A stretch of DNA of 64,000 nucleotides from Parvicella sp964387945 (GCA_964387945.1 CAYLYX010000002.1:1-64000); one strand, 5' to 3'. Positions 9,242 through 19,069 are shown, numbered from the stretch's first letter. A program made the numbers and translations. The notes: generated by a model from the sequence alone, not told the origin.

Positions 9242-10228
9242 ATGAATTGCTTAAAAAGTGTTGTCTTAGCAATAAACCTGTTGTGTTTTAGTAATTTTGT
9301 TTCGCACGGACAAGCAAATAATGATTTTTGCTCTTCTTTCTCTTGCAAAGACGCTGCGAAGTTCAAAAAAGAACTAAGCTCCTTTTTTGAAGGTCAGTCT
9401 GTTTTTAGAGTTAATGGCGTTACAGACTACACTTCCACGCTCGATCACTTACGAGACCAGTTACTATCCTGTCCCAATATTCTTGATGCCGACTGGGATA
9501 GGTGTCGATACAAAATTGCTTCTTTTCCTGGTGAAGCTCTTTTTGCAATTCACTACAAACATAACGACCAAGTTCATTCAATATGTCTTCAATTACAATT
9601 GGGGAAATTTCATCATAATAGGACGATTGAAGAAATTACCGTTGTTGATTTAAAAGATTGCGACAAAGGATTTATAGAAACAGAAAGGCAATGGTGTGAA
9701 CAGATACAGTATGAACAGCTAAAGCAAGTCACTGCAAAAGGGACAGTTGTGTGGACCGACAAAAACCTAGCCTTAACTATTGACAATAAACTGTTTAAGA
9801 TTGCCTTTGCTCCTGCACACAGTTTATTTGTAGAATTAACAATTCACACTTTTCAAAGCGAAATAAGTCTTCATCTCAATTGCCTAGATAGTGTTTTGAA
9901 TGTTAAGCGTGTTTACGGAGTTCATAACACTCCTAAAATTGATACTCCCGATACCTGCCAATTCTTTCACTCTCTACTCTCAAACAAACTAAGTTCAACC
10001 AGCAGCTTTCTGATCCCTGCCTACTCCAGTTTTTCATATTACGTTGAAATTCCTTTACCTTCCAAGGGTCTAGAGCCAATGCTAAACTTGGTTCTAGGTG
10101 GCAGCCTTTATTACGAAATTGAGGAAATATCGAATCGACTAGAGGTATCCGAAAATTGCCAATTCCTATTCAATAACGTATCAGCCAACACTGTTTTAGA
10201 CAATTCAAAACAATATTTTGAGCGTTAA
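9242..10228 (+). CDS. Secreted protein of unknown function
   Basis: 328 residues with an N-terminal signal peptide (about 1-23, ending SHGQ), starting 7 bp after the propeller gene and so almost certainly in its operon. The mature part is rich in cysteine (FCSSFSC, LLSCPN, WDRCRYK, LKDCDKG, SVSENCQ-like positions), which suggests disulphides in the periplasm or outside. No T9SS sorting domain is visible at the C-terminus (ending NSKQYFER), so it may stay in the periplasm. I recognise no family. The pairing suggests it assists or binds the propeller protein (inference). Confidence 0.75.
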   Translation: MNCLKSVVLAINLLCFSNFVSHGQANNDFCSSFSCKDAAKFKKELSSFFEGQSVFRVNGVTDYTSTLDHLRDQLLSCPNILDADWDRCRYKIASFPGEALFAIHYKHNDQVHSICLQLQLGKFHHNRTIEEITVVDLKDCDKGFIETERQWCEQIQYEQLKQVTAKGTVVWTDKNLALTIDNKLFKIAFAPAHSLFVELTIHTFQSEISLHLNCLDSVLNVKRVYGVHNTPKIDTPDTCQFFHSLLSNKLSSTSSFLIPAYSSFSYYVEIPLPSKGLEPMLNLVLGGSLYYEIEEISNRLEVSENCQFLFNNVSANTVLDNSKQYFER

Positions 10229-10278
10229 GTCAAACGCCTCAATCTGTCTAAGATTATACACTTCCATCATTGTCTCAT

Positions 10279-11565
10279 TTAATCTCGAGATAAGCAGCCG
10301 TGTATCACAATGGCAGGCCTCAAGTCATTTTGAGAATCATTGTATCCTTGAAGGATCCATTGAGGAGCTTGAACAAAACCATCTGATGGGATCACCCCAT
10401 TTGGGTCTTGCAGTGGAAAATGGATTTGATAGGTCTTATCTAACAAAAGCTGCAAAGGAATAAACACCTCTCTTTGCCATGAATTGTCGTATGAATTTTT
10501 TGATTCAACCAAATAAATGTCAAACCGCACATCAGAACCAACTTGACTTTCAAGAACAATAGGCTTGCCAATTTCAAAGGCGCCTGATGAAAAAGTAACT
10601 TTCAACTCAATGCGCTCATGATACGAGATAAACTCATTGCTGTCTATGGTATCTTGTGGAAATGGACCTACTCGGCTAAGCTGAATACTGTAAGGAGGTC
10701 TTGATATCACTAGAGAGCAAACAAACTCATCATGAATTCGTAAAGGGTTCAATGAAGGATCAAGCAGCATGACGGGAAGAGAACTCAGAATCTCAAGGTA
10801 ATGCTTCCCAATATGCTGTCTTTGTTGATAGCCTGCTCCACCCGGACTCGTCAGGCAAGACCGATCAAAAACAACTCTGTTTGTCACTACTCCAACACTA
10901 TCTAGCTCAATTCTTTCGTAGAAAGAGGTGACTGACTTGACGCTTTTAGAGCTTGCTCCCGGATAATAGTATCGCTGAAATTGAGGTTCATGATTGAGCT
11001 CAAAGACAATGCGCCCATTTCTGTCGTAATGAACCTCTCTTACAGGCTCCATTTCTTCATTGTAAACTAAGGCTGAACTCAGCAAATCGTTTCCTGAGTA
11101 AACCAATTGGTAATAATAGCCCGAATCCATTTCATGAAGTTTACAGTTCTCCCAGTTAATCGTTTCATCAGAGAACAAATCAAAATCAGATTTTGCGTTT
11201 ACTATAAACGCCCCGTTTGCAAACTCAATCTTTCCAAGGTTAACACTCTCGTTACTGATAAAGCCGACCAAATCATAGATGTAAATGGTCATCATTTCAG
11301 AATCGCGATACAAAATGAGCTTTTTGTCATTGTCATACTTTGAATTGTAAAAAGACACTTCTCGAGAACTATCAGGTAGACTGACCTGAGGACTTTCAGG
11401 GTTCCTTTCAAATCGGCTGCATAATGTATATCCAGACTTCATATCATCATCAAGGAGAAAAGATACATGAAGGTTTCCTCCTGGTTGAGCATTTGCTGAT
11501 ATAAATATTGATGAGAACAATATGTTGATCGCAAATCGATACATTGTCGAATATACATTTTTCAT
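10279..11565 (-). CDS. Secreted protein of unknown function
   Basis: 428 residues. The ATG at 11565 gives a signal peptide ending SANAQ near residue 27; an internal ATG seven codons on would also leave a workable signal. The body is predicted beta-rich with several DSxxxY-like strands and includes a segment like those in toxin or antigen wedge repeats (YDRNGRIVFEL), but not enough for a domain call. The C-terminus (IVIHGCLSRD) has no T9SS sorting motif. It is convergent with the operon ending at 10228 and follows a strong hairpin terminator, so it is probably transcribed alone. Function unknown. Confidence 0.75.
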   Translation of the reverse strand: MKNVYSTMYRFAINILFSSIFISANAQPGGNLHVSFLLDDDMKSGYTLCSRFERNPESPQVSLPDSSREVSFYNSKYDNDKKLILYRDSEMMTIYIYDLVGFISNESVNLGKIEFANGAFIVNAKSDFDLFSDETINWENCKLHEMDSGYYYQLVYSGNDLLSSALVYNEEMEPVREVHYDRNGRIVFELNHEPQFQRYYYPGASSKSVKSVTSFYERIELDSVGVVTNRVVFDRSCLTSPGGAGYQQRQHIGKHYLEILSSLPVMLLDPSLNPLRIHDEFVCSLVISRPPYSIQLSRVGPFPQDTIDSNEFISYHERIELKVTFSSGAFEIGKPIVLESQVGSDVRFDIYLVESKNSYDNSWQREVFIPLQLLLDKTYQIHFPLQDPNGVIPSDGFVQAPQWILQGYNDSQNDLRPAIVIHGCLSRD

Positions 11566-11613
11566 ATCCGGTGTTATTGGACTAAAAAGTACTAGAAAAA
11601 CAAGGTTTCATGC

Positions 11614-11674
11614 TAAAAAGTCCGCAAACCCATGACGCCTTTGACCTCTCGTAATGTCATGGGTTTTGCAGACT
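11614..11674 (-). terminator. Long-stem intrinsic terminator downstream of the second propeller gene
   Basis: Arms at 11619-11636 and 11656-11674 form a stem of about 18 bp (core AACCCATGAC / GTCATGGGTT, one bulge, one G-U). On the minus strand it is followed by TTTTT (11615-11619). It ends transcription of the gene whose stop is at 11759 and insulates the gene starting at 11565. Confidence 0.8.
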
Positions 11675-11758
11675 CTGCTAACCAAGGTTAATCATTTGAA
11701 CCACACCTCATTTTGTAGTGCTAAACCTATACATAATGACCCTTGGCTATTTTCCTAG

Positions 11759-13471
11759 TTATTTCTTGATGAACTTAACTGTCTTACTTTGATCATTCAG
11801 TTTCAACTCAAGTAAATAAACACCTTTTGTCAGTCCTGATACTGGAATAGACAAGCCCACACTAGTGCTTAGGGTCTGCGAGTGTAAAACCCTTCCGTTC
11901 ATATCAAGAATACGAACGAAACCATACTGAGCCTCCTCGTTCTCAAACTTAATGAACAATTCCTCTGCTACGGGGTTTGGAAAAACCTTGCATCTAATTG
12001 GGTTCTCCACGTCCGTAACTCCTGCATCAATAACTACTAAATTATAGGCTACAAGAAAGGCATCTTCAGATCCGTTGTAAGAGTTTGCAACATCAGTGGG
12101 GCCAAATTCAACTAAACCATCAAAAAAACCACACACTCTAACTTCACCCAAAGGTCCAGTGGCCAAACTATTAGGAACGACTCTCTCTGAACTTTCTATT
12201 TCATTCACCCATAAATAGTTGCCTAGCGTGTCTAAGCACCAGATACCCAGAGCATCATTTGATGAGCTAACAGTGTCAATATTAGCTGTAGGATCAAAAT
12301 CTACCAAACCATTGAAACTGGTTGCCAGACATAGTGTTCCATCCTCCCGATAACTGATGCATTTGCCTTCATCATCATCGTTTCCACCTACTGAAGTAGA
12401 CCAAATCAAATTACCATTCGTATCGAATTTGCTCACGAAAATATCTCGCTGACCATTCGAAACTAGAGTCATGGAAGATGTTCCAGGGTCTGCATCCATC
12501 TGATCACTAAAAAAGCCTGAAGCGTAAACGTTTTGTGCATTATCAAGTGATATTGACTGCAGTCTATCATGCGCTCCCGAACCAAAAGTCTTGACCCACT
12601 TAAAATCTCCTAAGCTATCCAGTTTTAGAAGGAATGCATCATAAGATGAATTAACAGATGAAACAGATGTAACGCCCACTCCAGGGTCAAAATCTACCGT
12701 TGTTGAAAAAGCACCAGCACAGTAGACATCTCCATTGGTATCAACCTCCAAATCATAAATTTTATCTGCATGCAAAACATCAGCAGTTGAACCAAAAGTC
12801 TTAACCCATTTGACATCACCACCACTGCTTAACTTAAGTACGAAGGCATCCCACCCTCCGTTAGAAGTATATACAAAGCTTCCTGATCCGGGATCAAAAT
12901 CCGCTGTTCCAGTAAAGTACCCAGATACGTATACATCTCCTGTCATCGGGTCTGTTTTCACCCTGCTACCAACAACCTCGTCAGTAGAATTGAAGTCTTG
13001 AGCCCAAACGAAACCTCCTCCCCAGTTTAATTTGATCACAAAAGCCTCTTGATCTCCAACGATCCCAATATTTTCAACACCTACGCTAGGATCCGCATCA
13101 AACCCAAAATAGTTTGTTCCAGTCAAATAAACGTTACCCACCTGATCTGTATGAACTCCATTTCCTCGAGTTCCATTATCAAAAGAGTATGCCCAAACCA
13201 AACCTCCATTTACCCCCAATTTTCGAACATACATAGATTCAGAAGACGCACTTAGATTAAAAACTCCTACCCCTGGATCAAAATCGATTGAGTCTCCTAG
13301 AAAAAACCCAGTGGTTACCGTCTTTCCTGAGGGGTCTACGCTCACATCATTCGCTACGTCTGTGTTCTGCTTTCCAATCGTAGTAGACCAATCAAAAATC
13401 AACTGAGCCTGATTCTCTAGAAAACAAGACAAACACAATGCCGTTATGCCAAGAAACTTTGAGTAATTCAT
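11759..13471 (-). CDS. Secreted seven-repeat beta-propeller (SBBP/DFDPG type) with T9SS type A sorting domain
   Basis: The ATG at 13471 gives 570 residues. An upstream TTG at 13486 is possible but less likely, because ATG-N-Y-S leads straight into the signal peptide (ending ENQAQ). Seven repeats carry the tags DFDPG, DADPS, DFDPG, DFDPG, DADPG, DFDPT and EFGPT, each followed by a D.F..K/L..GN..W strand. A short linker leads to a T9SS type A domain (CKVFPNPVAEELF ... VKFIKK). It is a compact version of the 7168 protein, without the extra Cys linker domain. Expected location is the cell surface or medium. It is transcribed alone and ends at a strong hairpin. Confidence 0.9.
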   Translation of the reverse strand: MNYSKFLGITALCLSCFLENQAQLIFDWSTTIGKQNTDVANDVSVDPSGKTVTTGFFLGDSIDFDPGVGVFNLSASSESMYVRKLGVNGGLVWAYSFDNGTRGNGVHTDQVGNVYLTGTNYFGFDADPSVGVENIGIVGDQEAFVIKLNWGGGFVWAQDFNSTDEVVGSRVKTDPMTGDVYVSGYFTGTADFDPGSGSFVYTSNGGWDAFVLKLSSGGDVKWVKTFGSTADVLHADKIYDLEVDTNGDVYCAGAFSTTVDFDPGVGVTSVSSVNSSYDAFLLKLDSLGDFKWVKTFGSGAHDRLQSISLDNAQNVYASGFFSDQMDADPGTSSMTLVSNGQRDIFVSKFDTNGNLIWSTSVGGNDDDEGKCISYREDGTLCLATSFNGLVDFDPTANIDTVSSSNDALGIWCLDTLGNYLWVNEIESSERVVPNSLATGPLGEVRVCGFFDGLVEFGPTDVANSYNGSEDAFLVAYNLVVIDAGVTDVENPIRCKVFPNPVAEELFIKFENEEAQYGFVRILDMNGRVLHSQTLSTSVGLSIPVSGLTKGVYLLELKLNDQSKTVKFIKK

Positions 13472-13764
13472 TTGTTTTTTTGACAAAGTTCTACATCATT
13501 TCAAAAGCCGCACCATAGTTCTGATAAGTGTTGCGGTGAATTTATTCTATGTTTTTCTGAACCTGACAAGTGCTCAAAACCAACCCGCTTTCTGAATTTA
13601 TCTTCAGTTTGCCTTTCGACCAAAAACTCGAACTAACCAAGACTTGACAACTACACTTATCTATTTAAAGAGGCAGCAACTAAACAAATCATCACACCTA
13701 TCAAATTATAAGACTTAAAGGTTTCAGTTATTAAGATTTTTGGAGCATATAAGAGATTAAAATT

Positions 13765-15504
13765 ATGCGAAAAAATTATTTACTACTACTGGCTCTGGCC
13801 TTTTTATTCCCATTTCACTTAAAAGCCCAGATACATGACTGGGTCATTTCTTGCGGTGACCTAGATCAAGATATTATATACAATGTTCAAGTCGACAATA
13901 TAGGCAACGTCTATGTTGTTGGCGAGTTCAGCGGAACAGTAGATTTTGACCCAGGTTTGGGGATAATGCTTCTTACTTCAAACGGAGAAAAAAGTGGGTT
14001 TGTTGCAAAATATTCAAGTAGCGGAAACTTAATTTGGGCTAAGCATTTTGACGCCTTACCGATTGACAACAGTTCTGCAGCATATTCACTTTGCCTTGAT
14101 GCTTCCAACGAAATCTTTGTTATTGGCGAATTTACAGGAATGGTGGATTTTGACCCCAGTTCAAATGTATCTATTCTCTCAACAATAAATGACAGCAATA
14201 CGTTTATCGCTCACCTCGACAATAATGGAAACCTCCTGAATGTAGTCCAATTTGAAGGAACCAATCCCTTAAATGGCTTCAATCAAGGGAATTATATAGC
14301 ATATACCTCAACTAACGAACTGGTTGCGGTTGGACTCTTTTCTGATGAAGTTGATTTTCAAACTGGATCGGCTAATTTGACCATAACATCACAGGGATTA
14401 GGCAGAGATAGTTATATCTGTAAGTTAGACCTGAACCTAAATACCCTTTGGGCCAAAGCTTTCCATTCAACTGCCAGCTGCGAGATTAATCAAGTTGTAA
14501 CTAGCAGCATCTCTGGAGATATCTATCTCGTGGGAGACTACCAAGGGACAACAGATTTCGACCCTGGTGTCGGAGTTCAAAACCTCATATCACCTCTCAC
14601 AAGTTCAGGATCAGACATCTTTGCCTGTAAGCTCAACAGTCAGGGGGATCACATTTGGTCGAGTGGTTTTATTAGAACTACTGTAACAGGAGGAGGCTCT
14701 TGGAGTAATCACGGCTACGCTCTAGAGCTCAATTCTGCAGACAATCCTGTTATCACAGGAAGGTTTTGGGGAACAGTAGATTTTGACCCTGGAGCAGGCG
14801 TCTATTCTCTTACCCCTGTTGGAGTGCAAGATGCATATGTAATGCAACTAGATCCTCAGGGAGGTTTAGACTGGATAAAGACTTTCGGGGGAAATGATGA
14901 AAATAGAGCGCTTGGAATAGAAATCGACCCCTACGACAATCTATTTGTCTCTGGGAGCTTTAGTGGTTCGACTGACTTTGACCCTGGCACTGGAACGCAA
15001 ATTCATACTTCGAACGGCTCTCATGACATTTTCGTAGTGAGGTTAACGAGTAATGGAGACTATCAATGGTCTGGAACAAGTGGTTCCAGCAGCTGGGATT
15101 CTGCTCTTGATATTGTAGTTCATTCCCCATCTGGCAGTATCTACACTGTTGGCGGATATAATCAAACTGTTGATTTTGACATGGGAAATGGAGTAGACAC
15201 GGAGACTTCTGTAGGAGACTTTGATGGTTATGTTCACAAAATGCGTTACAATGATTTCTTGGACGTCAACTCATTAAACAAAACACCTCAGGTAAACTTG
15301 TTCCCAAACCCTGCCAGAGACTTCATTACAGTTGAGAGTTCGAAGAGCTTTGAAAAAATCACTATCGTAAACTCCCTCGGCAAAGTTGCGCTAGTAACTA
15401 GTCAGAACCATGTTAACATTGCAAACTTACCAAACGGTATTTACCTTCTGTCGATTGATTACGGAGTTGCGATTGAGTCATTCAAGTTTGTCGTGGAGCA
15501 TTAG
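13765..15504 (+). CDS. Secreted seven-repeat beta-propeller (SBBP/DFDPG type) with T9SS type A sorting domain
   Basis: 579 residues. The signal peptide ends LKAQ near 21. Seven repeats follow with tags DFDPG, DFDPS, DFQTG, DFDPG, DFDPG, DFDPG and DFDMG. A C-terminal sorting domain begins NLFPNPARDF. It is divergent from the paralog at 11759 across a 293-bp gap and shares its domain order, so the two are probably an inverted duplicate pair. The family carries no catalytic motif that I can see. Propellers of this kind usually bind proteins or glycans, which is inference here. The 84 bp to the next gene (15588) hold no clear terminator, so read-through is possible. Confidence 0.9.
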   Translation: MRKNYLLLLALAFLFPFHLKAQIHDWVISCGDLDQDIIYNVQVDNIGNVYVVGEFSGTVDFDPGLGIMLLTSNGEKSGFVAKYSSSGNLIWAKHFDALPIDNSSAAYSLCLDASNEIFVIGEFTGMVDFDPSSNVSILSTINDSNTFIAHLDNNGNLLNVVQFEGTNPLNGFNQGNYIAYTSTNELVAVGLFSDEVDFQTGSANLTITSQGLGRDSYICKLDLNLNTLWAKAFHSTASCEINQVVTSSISGDIYLVGDYQGTTDFDPGVGVQNLISPLTSSGSDIFACKLNSQGDHIWSSGFIRTTVTGGGSWSNHGYALELNSADNPVITGRFWGTVDFDPGAGVYSLTPVGVQDAYVMQLDPQGGLDWIKTFGGNDENRALGIEIDPYDNLFVSGSFSGSTDFDPGTGTQIHTSNGSHDIFVVRLTSNGDYQWSGTSGSSSWDSALDIVVHSPSGSIYTVGGYNQTVDFDMGNGVDTETSVGDFDGYVHKMRYNDFLDVNSLNKTPQVNLFPNPARDFITVESSKSFEKITIVNSLGKVALVTSQNHVNIANLPNGIYLLSIDYGVAIESFKFVVEH

Positions 15505-15587
15505 TCCATCGTCTTTTTCAGCTTTTTCTGAAGTAAATCTTCTATTGTTTGACACACCAAGACACTAAACCTTAACCCCATTTTACT

Positions 15588-18146
15588 ATGAAAATTACTA
15601 TTTTTGGGCCTCAAACGAGGGCATCTTTATTATTTTCTCTTTCCATATTTATTTCTCAAATCAATTATTCACAAGAAGGTATCGGCTCCTGTTCAGACGG
15701 TATTGATAATGATGCTGATGGTCTTATTGATTGCTATGATCCTGACTGCCATTCAGCTGCCAACTGTAGCACTAGCTTTTTTGGAGCAGTCGCATCCAGT
15801 TCATGTCAATTCTCTCATCCTGGGCCATATACTTTAGTTGATACATGGTCAGGAACGGAAAACCTTGTATTACCCAGTGCCACTCCAGTAGCGGGAGACA
15901 TCGACAATGATGGTGATGTTGAGATTGTTATTTGCAGAGGGATGACTCCCGGACTAACAGACTCCATTCTAGTTATAAATGGAAACACTGGACAAATTGA
16001 ATCTCGGTTTAGTGCTCCATTCTTTGTAGGCGGTTCAAAAGGAGATGTAATTGCACTAGGTGATATTGACGGTGATAGTTTTTCTGAAATAATCGTTGTT
16101 GACCTAAATAGAAGGATTCATTGTTTTGAACACAACGGTGTAATAAAATGGACGTCTTCTACAGTTTTAGAGTCATTCGCTAGTCCTTCTATATCCGATT
16201 TTAACAGTGATGGAGTTCCTGAGGTATTCGCTGGACGCCAAATTTTCAATGGTCAAACAGGAGTTCAAATAGCTATTGGATCAGGAAGTCGCGGACTTCT
16301 TGGGGCACAGATGTCTTCCGTTGCATTTGATGTATTGCCAAGTGGTTATTGTGCGAATTGTCAGGGAAAGGAACTAGTAGCAGGTAATCAGGTCTACTCT
16401 GTAGATATTAGCAGTGGAACAATGACCATCCAGACAACTGCTACTTCATCAAATGGCGATGGAACGACTTCAATAGTAGATTTTGACGAAGATGGAGACC
16501 TTGATGCGGTAGTTGTCTCCGAAGGTGTAGTGGCGGGTACAGCTCTGTTGTGGGTCTGGGACGTCCAAACATCTTCCACCATTGGTTCTACCATTCAACT
16601 GACGGGTAGCACTTCAAATTATGCAGGCGAAGCTACTATTTCTGACTTCGACAATGATGGCTATGTAGAGATTGGTGTATCCTGTCGTTACGAGTTCGTT
16701 GTTATAGACGACTTCTTTAGTGGTATGGGTCTGCTCTGGACAAGATCAACCAACGATGACTCAGGAACAACAGGAGCTTCAACTTTCGACTTTGATGGAG
16801 ATGGAGCCTTTGAAGCCATTGTTAGAGATCAGGACTCTTTATTTATTTATGACGGTAGTGACGGATCTTTGAAAGGTTCATTTCCCTGCCTATCTGGAAC
16901 AATTACTGAAAAACCAATCGTAATAGACGCCAACAACGATGGACACGCAGAAATATGTGTCCCTTGCGCTAGTCCTACCTTTACTTCGAGAGCAGCCACC
17001 TTGAGACTATTACGGCCTACCTCAAACTCTTGGCTTTCTTCAAGGTTGGTTTGGAATCAATCTCAATATCATATCACAAATGTGAACGATGACCTAACCA
17101 TTCCTATAACCGTACAAAATCATTGTCTATGGACAACCACGCATGGTTTTAGCATCCAAGCCACAGCCTTAGACACTGCAGGTGCAATAACTTATACCGA
17201 CCTTTCTGGTGTTCCAAACTTACCTCTTGCGACCAATTCAACAGTTGTTGTCGACAATATTGACCTTTCAAATTGCAACACTGGCCCAAATACAATTGAT
17301 GTTACACTCAACGTATCTAACCTTTCAAGCGATCTAGACCTTCCGTCTGGAACTCCGATAACACTTTATAATGACAATCCGTTCAGTACAACTGCGAATA
17401 GTATCCTAACAACCTTCACGACTTCAAACCTAAGCTTTGGGTCCAATGAATTAATAACTGTTACCATTCCAGATCAAGGAGGAAACTTCTCTTTATCAGT
17501 CGTTTCAAACGACATGGGAACAACAACTGGTCCGTTTAATATTCCCCCCTACAGTACTGGAGAATGCGATTTCAGCGATAATCATGATATGATTCCAATT
17601 GTCGCCTGTGTTAGCCCCCTTCCCGTAGTTCTGAATCACTTTGACGTGAAGGCCTCAAAGAAACCTGAAGTTCTTGTCACTTGGTCAACTGCTTCGGAAA
17701 TAAATAACAGCAAATTTCTAGTACAACGTTCGAAAGATGGCATTCAATGGGAAGACATAGGCTCGGTATCAGGTGCAGGAAATAGTACATCCGAATTGTT
17801 TTATGACTTTATCGATTTCACTCCATATTGTAGTCGTAGTTTCTATAGAATTTCACAAATGGACTTCAATGGTACCACTGAAGTCTTTAGCCCAAAAGCC
17901 ATTAACAGGAACTGTACGAGCAACCTCATCATCTACCCAAACCCAAATAAAACTGGAATACTAACCTTAACTGCACCAGGAAATAACAACATCCGTTTTT
18001 ACAGTATTGACGGACTCGATATTACCTCTCGTGTAAGGCTGCTTGAAGAAAACCGGCTAGAAAAAATATTTGACATATCAGCGCTCACCATTGGCGTATA
18101 TCTCATAGCTGACGGGCCATTGATTGAAAAATTTATCGTTGAGTAA
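15588..18146 (+). CDS. Secreted FG-GAP/VCBS propeller with MopE-like motif and T9SS type A sorting domain
   Basis: 852 residues. A signal peptide (to about 28) is followed by a MopE-like metal-binding motif (CSDGIDNDADGLIDC). Seven FG-GAP/VCBS repeats follow with Ca-type loops: DIDNDGDVE, DIDGDSFSE, DFNSDGVPE, DFDEDGDLD, DFDNDGYVE, DFDGDGAFE and DANNDGHAE. This predicts an integrin-alpha-like seven-bladed propeller that binds calcium. Residues of about 510-680 form a CARDB-like beta domain. A fibronectin-like domain (VTWSTASEINNSKFLVQRS) and a T9SS sorting domain (IIYPNPNKTG) complete the protein. It lies just after the DFDPG propeller on the same strand. Expected outside the cell; attachment is a plausible role but not shown. 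Confidence 0.9.
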   Translation: MKITIFGPQTRASLLFSLSIFISQINYSQEGIGSCSDGIDNDADGLIDCYDPDCHSAANCSTSFFGAVASSSCQFSHPGPYTLVDTWSGTENLVLPSATPVAGDIDNDGDVEIVICRGMTPGLTDSILVINGNTGQIESRFSAPFFVGGSKGDVIALGDIDGDSFSEIIVVDLNRRIHCFEHNGVIKWTSSTVLESFASPSISDFNSDGVPEVFAGRQIFNGQTGVQIAIGSGSRGLLGAQMSSVAFDVLPSGYCANCQGKELVAGNQVYSVDISSGTMTIQTTATSSNGDGTTSIVDFDEDGDLDAVVVSEGVVAGTALLWVWDVQTSSTIGSTIQLTGSTSNYAGEATISDFDNDGYVEIGVSCRYEFVVIDDFFSGMGLLWTRSTNDDSGTTGASTFDFDGDGAFEAIVRDQDSLFIYDGSDGSLKGSFPCLSGTITEKPIVIDANNDGHAEICVPCASPTFTSRAATLRLLRPTSNSWLSSRLVWNQSQYHITNVNDDLTIPITVQNHCLWTTTHGFSIQATALDTAGAITYTDLSGVPNLPLATNSTVVVDNIDLSNCNTGPNTIDVTLNVSNLSSDLDLPSGTPITLYNDNPFSTTANSILTTFTTSNLSFGSNELITVTIPDQGGNFSLSVVSNDMGTTTGPFNIPPYSTGECDFSDNHDMIPIVACVSPLPVVLNHFDVKASKKPEVLVTWSTASEINNSKFLVQRSKDGIQWEDIGSVSGAGNSTSELFYDFIDFTPYCSRSFYRISQMDFNGTTEVFSPKAINRNCTSNLIIYPNPNKTGILTLTAPGNNNIRFYSIDGLDITSRVRLLEENRLEKIFDISALTIGVYLIADGPLIEKFIVE

Positions 18147-18286
18147 GGTGCCTTGAAAATTGACTGGTCGAAAGTTCATCACCAATCTCATTTCATTTCC
18201 ATTAACGCTTATCCACATGCAATAGATTATACGAAAATAATAGTGTAAGGTTGCATTGAGTAATGCGTTAAAGGCACATCACTTCT

Positions 18287-19054
18287 CTACTTACTGGTAA
18301 GAAAGAAGCGATACCCCACCTGAAATTCTCTTCTCGTAATGTTCTGGTTGTGGACTCCCCGGTCAAATGCAGTGGTGGTTTGAAACTGTAAAAACATTCC
18401 CAAGTCATGATTTAGAGTAAACCGAGTTCCTAGAAAAAACGGCTTTTCGTACCCATCGATAACAGCTACATCAGACCCTTTATTGATCGTTAAAAATCCG
18501 AAGTCATAATTTACATTAGCGTGCAGCGTAAACGAATCGAAAATGTGGTAGTCTATAAATAAATTTGGCCCAGCGGCCCAGTACCACCCATGAGGCTCCA
18601 TGTCATTTCCTTGATAAAAACCATTGGCGTCAACTTCTGGCAGGATAACCATGTAATCTGTAAGGCTAAACCCTGCAGAGATATTGATCTTGTCTGAAGA
18701 GAATAGGTTGTGACCAAATTTTAGTCCTAATAAACCTGTGACGTTACAGTACTCTTCATCCTCAGTTCCTTTGATCATAGAACCAATTAACCAAATTAAA
18801 TCATCTGAAACCTTTGACGAGAAGTGCCACCGCTCGCCTCCTTGTTCGAAATCATATATTTCTCCATCAAAACCAAAAGTTCTGAAAGGAACTTTCCGAA
18901 AGGGTGCGTAAGCATGGTTAGGGTTGCTAGTTGCGTTAAAGGTATAATACAATCGGAGTACCCCAATTCGATCTGCAAGTTTCGTATCCAGCAATGATTG
19001 AGCGTTTCCTAAACTCACCATTGCGATCGCTAACGTTAGTAGTATTGTTTTCAT
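18287..19054 (-). CDS. Probable outer-membrane beta-barrel or lipid-exposed protein, family not recognised
   Basis: 255 residues. The signal peptide ends LGNAQ near 19. The body alternates hydrophobic and polar residues with many aromatic residues, and the last strand reads EFQVGYRFFLTSK. Both fit a small outer-membrane barrel. I do not recognise a family. It has its own -7 element (TAAGTTTG) just upstream, so it is transcribed separately. The arsenic operon runs into its neighbourhood from upstream on the same strand, but a 54-bp gap and the separate promoter argue against membership. Confidence 0.7.
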   Translation of the reverse strand: MKTILLTLAIAMVSLGNAQSLLDTKLADRIGVLRLYYTFNATSNPNHAYAPFRKVPFRTFGFDGEIYDFEQGGERWHFSSKVSDDLIWLIGSMIKGTEDEEYCNVTGLLGLKFGHNLFSSDKINISAGFSLTDYMVILPEVDANGFYQGNDMEPHGWYWAAGPNLFIDYHIFDSFTLHANVNYDFGFLTINKGSDVAVIDGYEKPFFLGTRFTLNHDLGMFLQFQTTTAFDRGVHNQNITRREFQVGYRFFLTSK

Positions 19055-19061
19055 AGTACAA

Positions 19062-19069
19062 CAAACTTA
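19062..19069 (-). promoter_or_regulatory. -7 element for the outer-membrane protein gene
   Basis: TAAGTTTG on the minus strand, a full match to the Bacteroidota TAnnTTTG element, 7 bp upstream of the ATG at 19054. No TTG stands out at the -33 position. It lies between the end of the aquaglyceroporin gene and this gene. Confidence 0.45.

Noticed and set aside
10218..10463. 81-codon open frame overlapping the end of the gene at 10279-11565
   Set aside because: It is antisense to a well-supported secreted-protein gene and shows no protein-like features.
7168..18146. Polysaccharide utilisation locus
   Set aside because: No SusC/SusD pair and no glycoside hydrolase is present. The kinase type alone does not make a PUL.
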